Assembly (NCBI RefSeq): GCF_900172295.1 | Contig: NZ_FWFL01000012.1 | Coordinates: 1-64,000 of the forward strand | DNA length: 64,000 bases | Origin: Roseovarius litorisediminis | GTDB lineage: Bacteria; Pseudomonadota; Alphaproteobacteria; Rhodobacterales; Rhodobacteraceae | Reading direction: 5' to 3' | In this document: in pieces, positions 7,518 through 16,264 of the stretch | Layout: each line of letters begins with the position of its first letter | How positions within the stretch are numbered: position 1 is the first letter of the stretch | Made by a program: the position numbers and the translations under genes | The notes under the pieces: model-generated | Told to the model about the DNA's origin: nothing | The model's database searches: none | Seen by the model: only the letters and a program-made list of their open reading frames with translations

Positions 7518-8882
7518 TCATCCCTGCCGGATATCGGCCCCCAGGGACGACATCAGCGGTTCGAATATCGGGAAGGATGTCGCAATAGGGCTGCCATCAT
7601 CTACGCTGACAGGCGCCTGGGTGGCCATGCCCATCACCATGAATGACATGGCGATCCGGTGGTCCAGGTGGCTGGCACAGACCTGTCCGCCGGGCACATT
7701 CCCATGGCCGCGGCCATGTACGATCCACCAGTCGGGGCCATCTTCGACTTCGACTCCGCCAGCGCGCAGGCCGGATGCCATTGCCTCGATCCGGTCGCTT
7801 TCCTTGACGCGCAACTCCTTTACGCCGCGCATCACGGTCTGGCCCTTTGCAAAGGACGCCACCACGGACAGCACCGGATACTCGTCAATCATGCTGGCAG
7901 CACGCTCGGGCGGGACTTCGATACCTTTGAGATCAGGCGAGAACCGGGCACGCAGATCGGCCACCGGTTCACCGCCTTCTTCGCGCTCGTTTTCATAGTT
8001 CAGGTCCGCCCCCATCTCGCGCAGCGTGGTAAAAAGGCCAGCGCGTGTCGGGTTCAGCCCGATATTGGGCACCAGCACATCCGAGCCGGGCGTGATGATG
8101 GCCGCACAAACCGGAAAGGCCGCCGACGACGGATCACGCGGAACAGCGATGGTTTGCGGCCTGAGTTCGGGTTGGCCGGTCAGGGTGATCACCCGGCCTT
8201 CATTCGTCTGTTCGGAAGATATTTCGGCACCAAAACCGGCCAGCATCCGCTCGGTATGGTCGCGCGTCGCCTCGTGTTCGATCACCACGGTCTTGCCCGG
8301 CGCATTCAGTCCGGCCAGCAAGACCGCTGATTTCACCTGCGCCGAGGGCACCGGCACCACATAGTGCACCGGCACCGGATCAGCGGCGCCAACAATCGTC
8401 ATTGGAAGCCGCCCGCCCGAGCGCCCCACCGCCTGCGCACCAAACAGCGCCAGCGGGTCGGTCACCCGTGCCATGGGCCGCTTGTTCAGGCTGGCGTCCC
8501 CGGTAAACGTGGCTGTGATCGGACATGTTGCCATCGCCCCCATGATCAGCCTCACTCCTGTGCCCGAGTTTCCGCAATCAATCACGTTTTCAGGTTCGGC
8601 AAAGCCGCCGACACCAACGCCGTAAACGCGCCATTCGCCGTTTCCATGATCAGTCACCTCAGCCCCAAACGCCCGCATGGCCTTGGCGGTATCCAGTACG
8701 TCTTCACCTTCCAGAAGGCCGGAAATACGCGTCTCGCCTACCGCCATCGCCCCCAGTATCAGCGACCGGTGCGAGATCGACTTGTCGCCGGGGACTTCGG
8801 CGGTGCCGGACAAAGGCCCGGACTTGTGGGACGTCATCGGTGTGGGAGTGCCGTGGCCGGACATGGGCGCGCCTTTCTTCAA
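7518..8882 (-). CDS. aroA: 3-phosphoshikimate 1-carboxyvinyltransferase (EPSP synthase)
   Basis: The 454-residue product catalyses the sixth step of the shikimate pathway, joining shikimate 3-phosphate and phosphoenolpyruvate. Signatures include [50 protein letters not shown] and [12 protein letters not shown]. It resembles the alphaproteobacterial class II enzymes. At the loop equivalent to GNAATGCRL of the glyphosate-tolerant Agrobacterium CP4 enzyme it reads GNSGTGVRL, so the tolerance-associated alanine is a glycine here. The cmk-rpsA genes that often follow aroA in this class are absent. Several N-terminal methionines (1, 7, 16) are possible starts. Confidence 0.95.
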   Translation of the reverse strand: MKKGAPMSGHGTPTPMTSHKSGPLSGTAEVPGDKSISHRSLILGAMAVGETRISGLLEGEDVLDTAKAMRAFGAEVTDHGNGEWRVYGVGVGGFAEPENVIDCGNSGTGVRLIMGAMATCPITATFTGDASLNKRPMARVTDPLALFGAQAVGRSGGRLPMTIVGAADPVPVHYVVPVPSAQVKSAVLLAGLNAPGKTVVIEHEATRDHTERMLAGFGAEISSEQTNEGRVITLTGQPELRPQTIAVPRDPSSAAFPVCAAIITPGSDVLVPNIGLNPTRAGLFTTLREMGADLNYENEREEGGEPVADLRARFSPDLKGIEVPPERAASMIDEYPVLSVVASFAKGQTVMRGVKELRVKESDRIEAMASGLRAGGVEVEDGPDWWIVHGRGHGNVPGGQVCASHLDHRIAMSFMVMGMATQAPVSVDDGSPIATSFPIFEPLMSSLGADIRQG

Positions 8883-8910
8883 TCGGTGTTACCCGCCTGA
8901 TAGCGCAATC

Positions 8911-8943
8911 AAAAGGGCGCGTCCATTGGCCTTGGACGCGCCC
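8911..8943 (-). terminator. Rho-independent terminator after the RidA/oxidoreductase operon
   Basis: A perfect 10-bp stem, GGGCGCGTCC (8915-8924) with GGACGCGCCC (8934-8943), encloses a 9-base loop. On the minus strand it is followed by TTTT (8914-8911). It lies between the end of the ridA-like gene and the start of aroA, insulating the two. Confidence 0.75.
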
Positions 8944-9001
8944 CGCGCAGCCCTGATTTCAGGACCATCCTGGCGTTGGTTCAACAAGTTGGGTGCGCTT
9001 A

Positions 9002-9349
9002 TTAGCCCGCAGCTGTCACGATGAATTCGACCAGATGTGCCGGTGTGGCCAGCTTGGCCTCGCCTGTGGCGCGGGCCGGGGCATGACCCGGGGCAACCCA
9101 TCCGTCCCAAACAGCATTCATCTCGGCGAAATCCGACATGTCCGCCAACCAGATGATGGTTTGCAGGATACGCGTTTTATCTGACCCTGCCTCGGCCAGC
9201 AGTGCATCAACCTTTTCCAGACAGGTTTTGGTCTGATCGGCCACGCTGTCGCCGGGGTTGCCGACCTGACCGGCCAGATAGACAGTGCCGTTGTGGGTGA
9301 CGATCTGGCTCATGCGGTCGCCAACGTGGTGGCGGGTGATATCTGACAT
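9002..9349 (-). CDS. RidA/YjgF-family enamine/imine deaminase
   Basis: A 115-residue member of the RidA (Rid7-like) family, with YLAGQVGNPGDSVADQTKTCLEKVDALLAEAG and a C-terminal PAHLVEFIVTAA. RidA proteins hydrolyse reactive enamine/imine intermediates to keto acids and ammonia. The ATG at 9349 has AAAGGA eight bases upstream. The gene begins only 22 bases after an FAD-dependent amine/amino-acid oxidoreductase of the kind that releases imines, so the two probably act in sequence. The active-site arginine usual in the RidA subfamily was not assigned. Confidence 0.85.
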   Translation of the reverse strand: MSDITRHHVGDRMSQIVTHNGTVYLAGQVGNPGDSVADQTKTCLEKVDALLAEAGSDKTRILQTIIWLADMSDFAEMNAVWDGWVAPGHAPARATGEAKLATPAHLVEFIVTAAG

Positions 9350-9371
9350 CTTGGAAATCCTTTGGTTGAGG

Positions 9372-10469
9372 TTAGTAAAATCGTTCAGGTGACAGGGCCG
9401 CAATGGTCCCTGCGTCAAGTTCAGGTTGTTGGCTTGCAACCAGCGCCGCCATCAGGCGCGCCAGTGCCGGGGCTGTTTGTACGCCATAACCCCCCTGCCC
9501 TGCCAGCCAGAAAAATCCTTTTGCATCAGGATCAAAGCCAACCACCGGAGTGCGGTCCGGCGCAAAGGTGCGCAAACCCGCCCAACTGTGTTCGACCCGC
9601 CTGACCGAAACGGTGACCGCCTGTTCAAACCGGTACAGGCCTTCGGCCAGAACCATATCATCGGGCCAGGCATCGTGCGGGGCGACCGGATCTTCATCGG
9701 CAGGGGACACCATCAGTTTACCGGCCTCGGGCTTGGCGTACCAGGTTTCGGCAATTGAGCCGAACACCGGCCAGTTTTCCGAAGCATATCCTTCAGGTGC
9801 CGGAATCAACGCCGCCGAGCGGCGTAAAGGTGTCAGACCCACCGAGGCTACACCCGCCAGTTTTGCGATCTCATCTGCCCAGGCCCCCGATGCGTTAACG
9901 ACAACCGGTGCACTGAAGTCGCCCAGCGCGGTGCGTATCTGCCAGACGCCGCCTTGACGGTGCAGGTCGGTCACTCCTGCGCCAGTGAGCGCCTGCCCGC
10001 CACGCGATTTCAGCAGTCGTACATAGCCCTGCAGCATCCGGTCCACATCGATATTCTGCGCCGCGGGCTCCAGCATCGCCGCTGCAATCCGGTCACCACG
10101 CAGGATCGGCACAAACTCCACCGCTTCGGCTGCAGTCAGCCGCTCAAGTCCTGAAGAGCCTTGCGCAAAGGCGTCCAGTTTCGGCAATTCGTCCTTGTCT
10201 GCCACAAACATCACCCCGCGCGGTGACAAAAGCGATGTTTCGCTGATTCCGGTGGGGGTCATGAAAACCGGCTCGGCCGCTGCATTTATCGCGCGCAGCG
10301 TGGCATTGCCGTAGTTGCGAATGAAAACCGCAGCCGAACGGCCGGTTGAATGATAACCAAGCTGCTTTTCACCTTCCAACACCACAACTTTGGCATGCGC
10401 CGCCAGTTCCGCCGCAGCCGAAATACCGGCAATGCCGCCCCCAATTACAATGACATCTGCTAGGGTCAT
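9372..10469 (-). CDS. FAD-dependent oxidoreductase of the D-amino-acid/glycine oxidase (DAO) family
   Basis: The 365-residue protein begins with a Rossmann FAD motif, DVIVIGGGIAGISAAAELA, has HSTGRSAAVFIRNYG near residue 41, and ends with SWAGLRTFAPDRTPVVGFDP and GQGGYGVQTAPALARLMA, all typical of the DAO fold. It probably oxidises a secondary amine or amino acid to an imine, which the next gene, a RidA homologue, would hydrolyse. The true substrate is unknown. It heads a two-gene operon that ends at the hairpin terminator at 8911-8943. Length is normal for the family. Confidence 0.85.
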   Translation of the reverse strand: MTLADVIVIGGGIAGISAAAELAAHAKVVVLEGEKQLGYHSTGRSAAVFIRNYGNATLRAINAAAEPVFMTPTGISETSLLSPRGVMFVADKDELPKLDAFAQGSSGLERLTAAEAVEFVPILRGDRIAAAMLEPAAQNIDVDRMLQGYVRLLKSRGGQALTGAGVTDLHRQGGVWQIRTALGDFSAPVVVNASGAWADEIAKLAGVASVGLTPLRRSAALIPAPEGYASENWPVFGSIAETWYAKPEAGKLMVSPADEDPVAPHDAWPDDMVLAEGLYRFEQAVTVSVRRVEHSWAGLRTFAPDRTPVVGFDPDAKGFFWLAGQGGYGVQTAPALARLMAALVASQQPELDAGTIAALSPERFY

Positions 10470-10552
10470 GCGCCCGACTCTCCTTGGAATTCAGGTCAGG
10501 TTCACACCCGGCAGGTCACCGTGGCAACAGAATATTTGAATATGGGCGGATG

Positions 10553-10912
10553 TTAACCTGCCGTGTAATCTCTGATCACAAAATGCTTGGTTGTCGTTTC
10601 AAGAACATGCCAAAAGCCGCGAAACCCGTTGGGGATCAGAAAACTGTCACCTTTGCGGAATTCCTGTTCCGTGCCTTCTTCCGAGATCAGCTTGACGTGG
10701 CCCGTCAGCAGCACGCAAAACTCATCGCGGTCTGCAAAGGCGATCCATTTGCCGGGTGTGCTGGTCCATGTCCCCGCCAGCAAAGTCCCGTCCGTGCTGG
10801 TAAATCGCATTTGTGTTTCATGGTGCGGATCCCCTTCAACAACCCGGTCCGGCAGGTCTGCAAGGCGGCGTTTGGCGATGGGGCCCTCGTCTTTGAAATC
10901 AATCACGCGCAT
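10553..10912 (-). CDS. Cupin-domain protein (DUF861/EutQ-like)
   Basis: A 119-residue single cupin domain with the core GTWTSTPGKWIAFADRDEFCVLLTGHVKLISEEG and a second strand set RKGDSFLIPNGFRGFWHV. This fits the DUF861 family, whose known members act on ureidoglycine or ethanolamine metabolites or simply bind small molecules. It lies 20 bases downstream of tauZ on the same strand and may be the last gene of the taurine transcript, though a role there is not established. Confidence 0.75.
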   Translation of the reverse strand: MRVIDFKDEGPIAKRRLADLPDRVVEGDPHHETQMRFTSTDGTLLAGTWTSTPGKWIAFADRDEFCVLLTGHVKLISEEGTEQEFRKGDSFLIPNGFRGFWHVLETTTKHFVIRDYTAG

Positions 10913-10932
10913 GGTGGTATATCCTTTCCGGT

Positions 10933-11973
10933 TTAGCTGGCGAAATGAGTGATGCCATAAAGAATGAACCCAGCGATAAAGATGGTCTGAGCGACGATCA
11001 GAACAATCGCCTGCCCGCCCACATCAAAGATCGTCTTAAGCGATGTTTTCATTCCCACGGCGGCGATGGAAACCAACAAAGCCCACTTTGACACATCCGC
11101 AAGGAAAGACTGAGCGAACTCTGGAATAAACCCAAAGGAGTTGATTGCGGCCAGCACCAGAAACATCACTACGAAAAAGGGCATCAATGGCGGGCGTTTG
11201 CCATCCTTTCTTGCGTCATCTTCGGCAAATGCACGGATCAACAAGGCAAAGGTCAATACAACGGGCGCCAACATAGTAACCCGGATCAGTTTGACCAAGG
11301 TAGCTGTCTCTCCGGTCTCATTGCTTACGGAAAAGCCCGCGCCAACCACTTGTGCAACGTCGTGAATCGTGCCGCCAAGGAATACACCTGCCGCAATGTC
11401 ATCAAGCTCAAGTGCGGCGGTGATGATGGGGTAGGCAATCATGGCTATTGTCGACAATACCGTCACGCTGAGGACGGTAAAAATCAGGTTTCGCTCGGAA
11501 TGCTCATTCTTGGGCAGAACGGCCGCGATTGCCATGGCGGCGGAAGCACCACAGATGGCAACCGCGCCGCCCGTCAGCAGCGCAAATCGCCAACCACGCC
11601 CCAGAAGTCTGGCCCCAAGAAGGCCAAAAAGGATGGTCAGGATGACACCGGCCACGACAAGCCCGATCAGTTGCGGACCCAGACCGATCAGCAACTCGAC
11701 ACTGATGCGCGCGCCCAGCAGGGCAACGCCAATGCGCAGTACCGTCTTTGAAGTGAGCGCGATACCCGGCACACAGCGCCCTTCTTCAGCAAGAAAATGG
11801 AAGGCGATGCCCAATAGCAGGGCCATCAGCATCGCGGGCGCACCGTAATGATCGGACAGGAATTGGGCCGCTGCTGCGACAACAACCGAAACTGCAAACC
11901 CGGGCCCATTTTCGGAAAGGAACGTCGGAATGCGACCAAAGAAGTCACTGGGAGAGGTCAATGGTATGGCCAT
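10933..11973 (-). CDS. tauZ: YeiH/COG2855-family membrane protein, probable sulfite/sulfate exporter TauZ
   Basis: This polytopic protein of 346 residues has about ten hydrophobic segments. It carries the family signatures GIAFHFLAEEGRC, TSKTVLRIGVALLGARIS, GGAVAICGASAAMAIAAV and GGTIHDVAQVVGAG. In taurine clusters of Paracoccus and Rhodobacter the equivalent gene, tauZ, is taken to export the inorganic sulfur released by Xsc. Its place directly behind xsc supports that role here. I start it at the ATG at 11973, which has AAGGAG about ten bases upstream, and not at the GTG at 12018. Confidence 0.85.
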   Translation of the reverse strand: MAIPLTSPSDFFGRIPTFLSENGPGFAVSVVVAAAAQFLSDHYGAPAMLMALLLGIAFHFLAEEGRCVPGIALTSKTVLRIGVALLGARISVELLIGLGPQLIGLVVAGVILTILFGLLGARLLGRGWRFALLTGGAVAICGASAAMAIAAVLPKNEHSERNLIFTVLSVTVLSTIAMIAYPIITAALELDDIAAGVFLGGTIHDVAQVVGAGFSVSNETGETATLVKLIRVTMLAPVVLTFALLIRAFAEDDARKDGKRPPLMPFFVVMFLVLAAINSFGFIPEFAQSFLADVSKWALLVSIAAVGMKTSLKTIFDVGGQAIVLIVAQTIFIAGFILYGITHFAS

Positions 11974-12049
11974 CGGACAAAAGCTCCTTGGCCGCGCGCA
12001 TGGTATGCGTCGCGGCACTGATAAATGGTGGAAGTTGGATCGGACGTGT

Positions 12050-12078
12050 AAAGAGGACGCGGTTTACGCGTCCCCTTT
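12050..12078. terminator. Intercistronic hairpin between xsc and tauZ
   Basis: AAAGAGGACGCG (12050-12061) pairs with CGCGTCCCCTTT (12067-12078) across a 5-base loop, with one mismatch. On the minus strand, which carries the genes, no good U-tract follows, so it may act as a processing or attenuation hairpin and not as a full stop. On the plus strand it is followed by a T-run (GTTTTTTG). Confidence 0.5.
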
Positions 12079-12089
12079 GTTTTTTGCAA

Positions 12090-13871
12090 TTAGCCGATCT
12101 GTTGCTGCTGCATGTCAGCGGCGCTGATACCGGCGACAGAGACCGGCTTTTTCATCGCGTCGCGACGGAAAGGCTCGCCCAGTTCCTGGTTCAGGATGAC
12201 CTCGATGAAGGTGGTTACACCGTCTTTCATCTGCTCTTTGACAGCGGTGTTCAGTACCTCTGTCAGCTGTGCCATCGACGTCACCTGCACCCCTTTAAGG
12301 CCACAGCCTTTGGCAATCTCGGCATAGTTGACGCCTTCGTTCAGCTCTGTCCCGACAAAGTTGTCTTCGAACCACAGCGTGGTGTTACGCTTTTCAGCGC
12401 CCCACTGGTAGTTGCGGAAGATGATCATCGTGATCGCTGGCCAGTCGCCACGACCGCATGCCGTCATCTCGTTCATCGAGATACCAAAGGCGCCGTCCCC
12501 GGCAAAGCCGACAACGGGTACATCCGGGCAGCCAATTTTAGCCCCCAGGATCGCGGGCAAGCCATAACCACATGGGCCAAACAGGCCGGGTGCCAGGTAC
12601 TTGCGCCCTTTGTCAAAGGACGGGTACGCGTTGCCGATGGCGCAGTTGTTGCCGATGTCAGAAGATACGATCGCATCCTTGGGCATCGCCGACATGATCG
12701 CGCGCCAGGCTTGACGGGGCGACATATGGTCGGGCTGACGATTGCGTGCCCGCTCGTTCCATGTGACGCCTTCGTCCGCGTCATCTTCATGGTCCATTGA
12801 CGACAGTTCCTGAGCCCAGCGGGATTTGGTCAAACCGATCAGATCAACCCGCTCCTTGCGGCCCTTGTCACCCGCGCCATCTCTGAGTTGCGCCAACAAC
12901 TGCTCGGCCACAACCTTGGCGTCGCCCTGAATTGCAACGTCGACCTTCTTGGTCAGGCCGATACGGTCAGAATTGATGTCCACTTGGATGATTTTCGCAT
13001 CCGTTGGCCAATAGTTGATACCGTATCCGGGAAGCGTGCTGAACGGGTTCAAACGGTTGCCAAGGGCCAGAACAACGTCGGCTTGCCGGATCAGTTCCAT
13101 CGCTGCCTTCGAACCATTGTAGCCCAACGGGCCAACAGCCAGCGGGTGCGAACCGGGGAACGCATCGTTGTGCTGATAGCCACAGGCCACAGGAGCATCC
13201 AGTGCTTCTGCCAGTTTGGCAGAGGCGTCGATACCACCAGACAGGATTACGCCCGCGCCGTTCAGGATTACGGGGAACTCTGCCTCGGACAGCAGTTTTG
13301 CCGCTTCCTTGACCGCTTTCGTGCCGCCTTGCGGGCGCTCAAGACGGATGATCTGCGGCAGTTCGATGTCGATGACCTGTGTCCAGTAATCGCGCGGGAT
13401 GTTGATCTGTGCAGGGGCACAGCCGCGCCATGCTTTTTCAATCACACGGTTCAGCACTTCGGCCATGCGGGACGGATCGCGCACTTCTTCCTGATAGCAA
13501 ACCATGTCTTCGAACAGTTTCATCTGTTCGATTTCCTGGAAACCACCCTGACCGATGGTCTTGTTCGCGGCCTGCGGTGTCACCAGCAGCATCGGTGTGT
13601 GGTTCCAGTAGGCGGTTTTGATGGGCGTCACAAAGTTGGTGATGCCGGGGCCGTTCTGCGCAATTGCCATCGACATCTTGCCGGAGGCGCGCGTATAGCC
13701 GTCCGCGATCATGCCGCCGGATGTTTCATGCGCACAATCCCAGAACTTGATGCCTGCAGCAGGGAAGAGATCAGAGATCGGCATCATCGCGGAACCGATG
13801 ATCCCAAAGGCGTTGTCGATGCCGTGCATTTGCAGGACCTTAACAAAGGCCTCTTCAGTGGTCATTTTCAT
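12090..13871 (-). CDS. xsc: Sulfoacetaldehyde acetyltransferase
   Basis: The 593-residue thiamine-diphosphate enzyme converts sulfoacetaldehyde and phosphate to acetyl phosphate and sulfite, the desulfonation step of C2-sulfonate catabolism. Hallmarks are GIIGSAMMPISDLFPAAGIKFWDCAHETSGG near the N-terminus (with the ThDP-activating glutamate in HETSGG), GPGITNFVTPIKTAYWNHTPMLLVTP, and the ThDP/Mg motif GFAGDGAFGISMNEMTACGR followed by FRNYQWGAEKRNTTLW. Length and motifs are specific to Xsc among acetolactate-synthase relatives. It follows tauY by 25 bases and precedes tauZ. Pta, which would turn acetyl phosphate into acetyl-CoA, is not in the window. Cytoplasmic. Confidence 0.97.
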   Translation of the reverse strand: MKMTTEEAFVKVLQMHGIDNAFGIIGSAMMPISDLFPAAGIKFWDCAHETSGGMIADGYTRASGKMSMAIAQNGPGITNFVTPIKTAYWNHTPMLLVTPQAANKTIGQGGFQEIEQMKLFEDMVCYQEEVRDPSRMAEVLNRVIEKAWRGCAPAQINIPRDYWTQVIDIELPQIIRLERPQGGTKAVKEAAKLLSEAEFPVILNGAGVILSGGIDASAKLAEALDAPVACGYQHNDAFPGSHPLAVGPLGYNGSKAAMELIRQADVVLALGNRLNPFSTLPGYGINYWPTDAKIIQVDINSDRIGLTKKVDVAIQGDAKVVAEQLLAQLRDGAGDKGRKERVDLIGLTKSRWAQELSSMDHEDDADEGVTWNERARNRQPDHMSPRQAWRAIMSAMPKDAIVSSDIGNNCAIGNAYPSFDKGRKYLAPGLFGPCGYGLPAILGAKIGCPDVPVVGFAGDGAFGISMNEMTACGRGDWPAITMIIFRNYQWGAEKRNTTLWFEDNFVGTELNEGVNYAEIAKGCGLKGVQVTSMAQLTEVLNTAVKEQMKDGVTTFIEVILNQELGEPFRRDAMKKPVSVAGISAADMQQQQIG

Positions 13872-13896
13872 TTTGGTTATCCAATTATCAGGGGTG

Positions 13897-15297
13897 TCAG
13901 AGAATTTCGTCGCGAAGATGGTAGTAGGGGTACATCATCCGTTGGCCCAACCGCCGGAAAGGCGTCAGGATGCCGTGGCTTGGCAGAGCCGAGGTGAAGA
14001 TCGGCAGATCGAGCTCTTTTCCTTCGCCGGCGACCAATTGTGCTAAACGCTTGCCGGCCTGGGCAGAATACATCACGCCGTTGCCGCCATAGCCCAAGGC
14101 ATAAAAGATCGTCTGCTTCTTATCTGGCTGGAAAATACGCGGCATCATGTCATGGCTGACATCCACCCATCCCCACCAGGAATAATCAAGGTCGATGTCC
14201 GTCAGGGCCGGGAACTTGCGGTATAGTCCGTTTTGCAAAAGCGCCAGGTGCTTGGGGTTCTCGGCGTCCAGACCCGTGATTGCGCTGCGGCTTCCGATTT
14301 GAACGCGGTCGTCAGGCAAAAAGCGGTAATAGTGGCGCAGGGTACGCGTGTCGGTCAGCGGCGATTTTGTCTGAAACCCGCACTCGGCCTTTTCGTCTTC
14401 CGTCAGCGGGCGGGTGACGATCGAGTTTGACAGGATCGGCATTAGCCGATGCTTTGTCTTTTCGTTCAATCCCGGTGGTGTGTATCCCGCTGTCGCCAAG
14501 GCCACGGCACGTGCGCGAACGGTGCCGCCGGGCGTCGTCAGGTGATGCACGCCGTTCTTGATCTTCCAGCCCATAACGGGACTGGCCGTATGGATCGTCG
14601 CCCCCAGTTTGCGGGCAAGACGCACATAGCTGAACGCCAGTTTGGCGGCATGGATCGAGGTGCCGTCCGGTTCCCACATCGCACCATGCGCTTCTTGATC
14701 GCGCACGTGATGTTCGTGCAGTTCTTCGCGCCCGATGATCCGCGAGCCATAGCCGAACACCTCGTTCATCAAGGCGCTCTCTTTTTCAAGCTTCGGCATC
14801 ACCTTGGCACGGTGGGCTATGTAGAAGTGGCCACCGGTTTGCGGATCGCACTCGATATCCTCGGATCCGATCAGATCGTTGAACAACTCAAAGGCTTCGG
14901 TCACTTCGCCGTGCATCTTCTTGGCGACATCGACGCCCCAGCGTTGAATCCACTGGGATCTTTTGAGACGCCCGGACGAGATCTGCGCCTGGCCGCCGTT
15001 GCGTGTGGAACAGCCCCACGCGACGGTATTGGCCTCTAGAACCGTCGCTTTGATGCCGTGTTCCTTGGCCAGATGGATCGCTGTAGACAGTCCAGTGTAG
15101 CCTGATCCGATCACGACGACATCCACATCCATGTCACCGGACACGGGCCCATCATCTTCGGGCGGTGTCCCGGCGGTGCCTATCCAATAGGTTGGCGCAT
15201 AGTCCCGGTTATGGCCGGGGCCTGCATCTATGATGGGATCATAGCGCGGATCATAGCTGGCCTTGGGCCAGTGGCGGGGTCTCTTTGAATCAGGCAT
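13897..15297 (-). CDS. tauY: Taurine dehydrogenase large, FAD-containing subunit
   Basis: A 466-residue FAD oxidoreductase of the DAO fold with the dinucleotide motif DVVVIGSGYTGLSTAIHLA at residues ~60-77, WGCSTRNGGQAQISSGRLKR where the flavin region follows, and a C-terminal YALGYGGNGVMYSAQAGKRLA. In Paracoccus and Rhodobacter, TauXY oxidatively deaminates taurine to sulfoacetaldehyde and ammonia, passing electrons to the respiratory chain. Placement between tauX and xsc makes the assignment strong. The N-terminus WPKASYDPRYDPIIDAGPGHNRDYAPTYW is a long lead before the Rossmann fold. Confidence 0.88.
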   Translation of the reverse strand: MPDSKRPRHWPKASYDPRYDPIIDAGPGHNRDYAPTYWIGTAGTPPEDDGPVSGDMDVDVVVIGSGYTGLSTAIHLAKEHGIKATVLEANTVAWGCSTRNGGQAQISSGRLKRSQWIQRWGVDVAKKMHGEVTEAFELFNDLIGSEDIECDPQTGGHFYIAHRAKVMPKLEKESALMNEVFGYGSRIIGREELHEHHVRDQEAHGAMWEPDGTSIHAAKLAFSYVRLARKLGATIHTASPVMGWKIKNGVHHLTTPGGTVRARAVALATAGYTPPGLNEKTKHRLMPILSNSIVTRPLTEDEKAECGFQTKSPLTDTRTLRHYYRFLPDDRVQIGSRSAITGLDAENPKHLALLQNGLYRKFPALTDIDLDYSWWGWVDVSHDMMPRIFQPDKKQTIFYALGYGGNGVMYSAQAGKRLAQLVAGEGKELDLPIFTSALPSHGILTPFRRLGQRMMYPYYHLRDEIL

Positions 15298-15324
15298 CGA
15301 AATGCTCCGGTAACCAGTTGGGTG

Positions 15325-15711
15325 TTATGCTTTGAAGGGAGGGCGGGACTTGCGCAGCGCCTGTTTGACGATAATTTTGCCATCTCTCAGCGTGAACAGG
15401 TCGGCCCCCTGCGCCTCGACGCGCATTCCGTCTGCGCCGGTGCCGGAAAAGGTCCATTCCGATACGGCGCGATCCCCGTGCACAAAGTGGCTGTGGTGAT
15501 CCCAGTGGGCGTCCTTCATACCGGCCCAGACTGCTGAAAATGCTTTGGCGATTGCAGCAGCACCTTCAACTTTGCCGCCATATACTTCGTCTCCACCGAC
15601 GGTGTAGAAAACGCAATCATCAGCAAAATGGGTCATGACGCCGTCAACGTCGTGGCGGTTGAACGCATCGAATGTATCGGACAGGTCTTGCGCAGTAAGG
15701 GTCTTGGACAT
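15325..15711 (-). CDS. tauX: Taurine dehydrogenase small subunit, NTF2/SnoaL-like fold
   Basis: A 128-residue protein of the SnoaL/NTF2-like type: TAQDLSDTFDAFNRHDVDGVMTHFADDCVFYTVGG, then WDHHSHFVHGDRAVSEWTFSGT and ADLFTLRDGKIIVKQALRKS. In known clusters the small TauX partner of TauY sits directly before tauY, as here (27-base gap). The start is the ATG at 15711 with GGAG six bases upstream. Longer frames upstream overlap the usp gene and are not credible. The subunit's exact role in catalysis is not established. Confidence 0.82.
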   Translation of the reverse strand: MSKTLTAQDLSDTFDAFNRHDVDGVMTHFADDCVFYTVGGDEVYGGKVEGAAAIAKAFSAVWAGMKDAHWDHHSHFVHGDRAVSEWTFSGTGADGMRVEAQGADLFTLRDGKIIVKQALRKSRPPFKA

Positions 15712-15736
15712 TGTAGTCTCCGAAGTTTTGTAAGGG

Positions 15737-16240
15737 TTAGGAATGAGCATCGTCGTCCCGGTAAGGAACGACCAGTGTTGGAATAGATGAACGGCGCAGC
15801 ACACGTTTTGCGACGGTGCCAAGGAAAGTCTGGGAATAGCCGTGCTCATGCGCGCCAATGACGATCAGATCGCACTTAAGCTCAGCCGAACGGCGCAGGA
15901 TCACTTCGGCAGGATAGCCATCGATTAGTTCGATGGATTCGACCTGCTTTTGTACTTCCTGGTCTTCGTCATGTACGTGCGCCCAAAATGCCTTTTGCCG
16001 CTCGGCCATCACCGCTTTGGCGTGGTCATGTCTGGCCTTCATCGCTGTTTCGCCTGCACCGGTGGTCTGCATAAACATCTGCAAGGTGATCTTGGCATCG
16101 TCACTCATTGGCTGCACGGCATGCACCATGTGCAACTTGGCCCCGGTTGCGGCGGCCAGGCTGGCAGCATGGCACATCGTGTAGGCCGAATGTTTGGACA
16201 GATCCGTGGCGCACAGAATATGTGTGATAGTCGATTTCAT
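15737..16240 (-). CDS. Universal stress protein (UspA family) of the taurine cluster
   Basis: A 167-residue Usp domain protein beginning THILCATDLSKHSAYTMCHAASLAA and ending with the nucleotide-binding pattern VIGAHEHGYSQTFLGTVAKRVLRRSSIPTLVVP (G-x2-G-x9-G type). It lies 24 bases after the TRAP large-subunit gene. Usp proteins encoded with TRAP transporters, such as TeaD of the ectoine system TeaABC, modulate transport by binding ATP, so a similar regulatory role for taurine uptake is likely but inferred. Confidence 0.88.
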   Translation of the reverse strand: MKSTITHILCATDLSKHSAYTMCHAASLAAATGAKLHMVHAVQPMSDDAKITLQMFMQTTGAGETAMKARHDHAKAVMAERQKAFWAHVHDEDQEVQKQVESIELIDGYPAEVILRRSAELKCDLIVIGAHEHGYSQTFLGTVAKRVLRRSSIPTLVVPYRDDDAHS

Positions 16241-16264
16241 GGGAAACTCCTTTCCGACCTGCGA

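Noticed and set aside
12888..13997. Open frame of about 369 codons opposite xsc
   Set aside because: The opposite strand has the clear Xsc protein; the frame has no domain.
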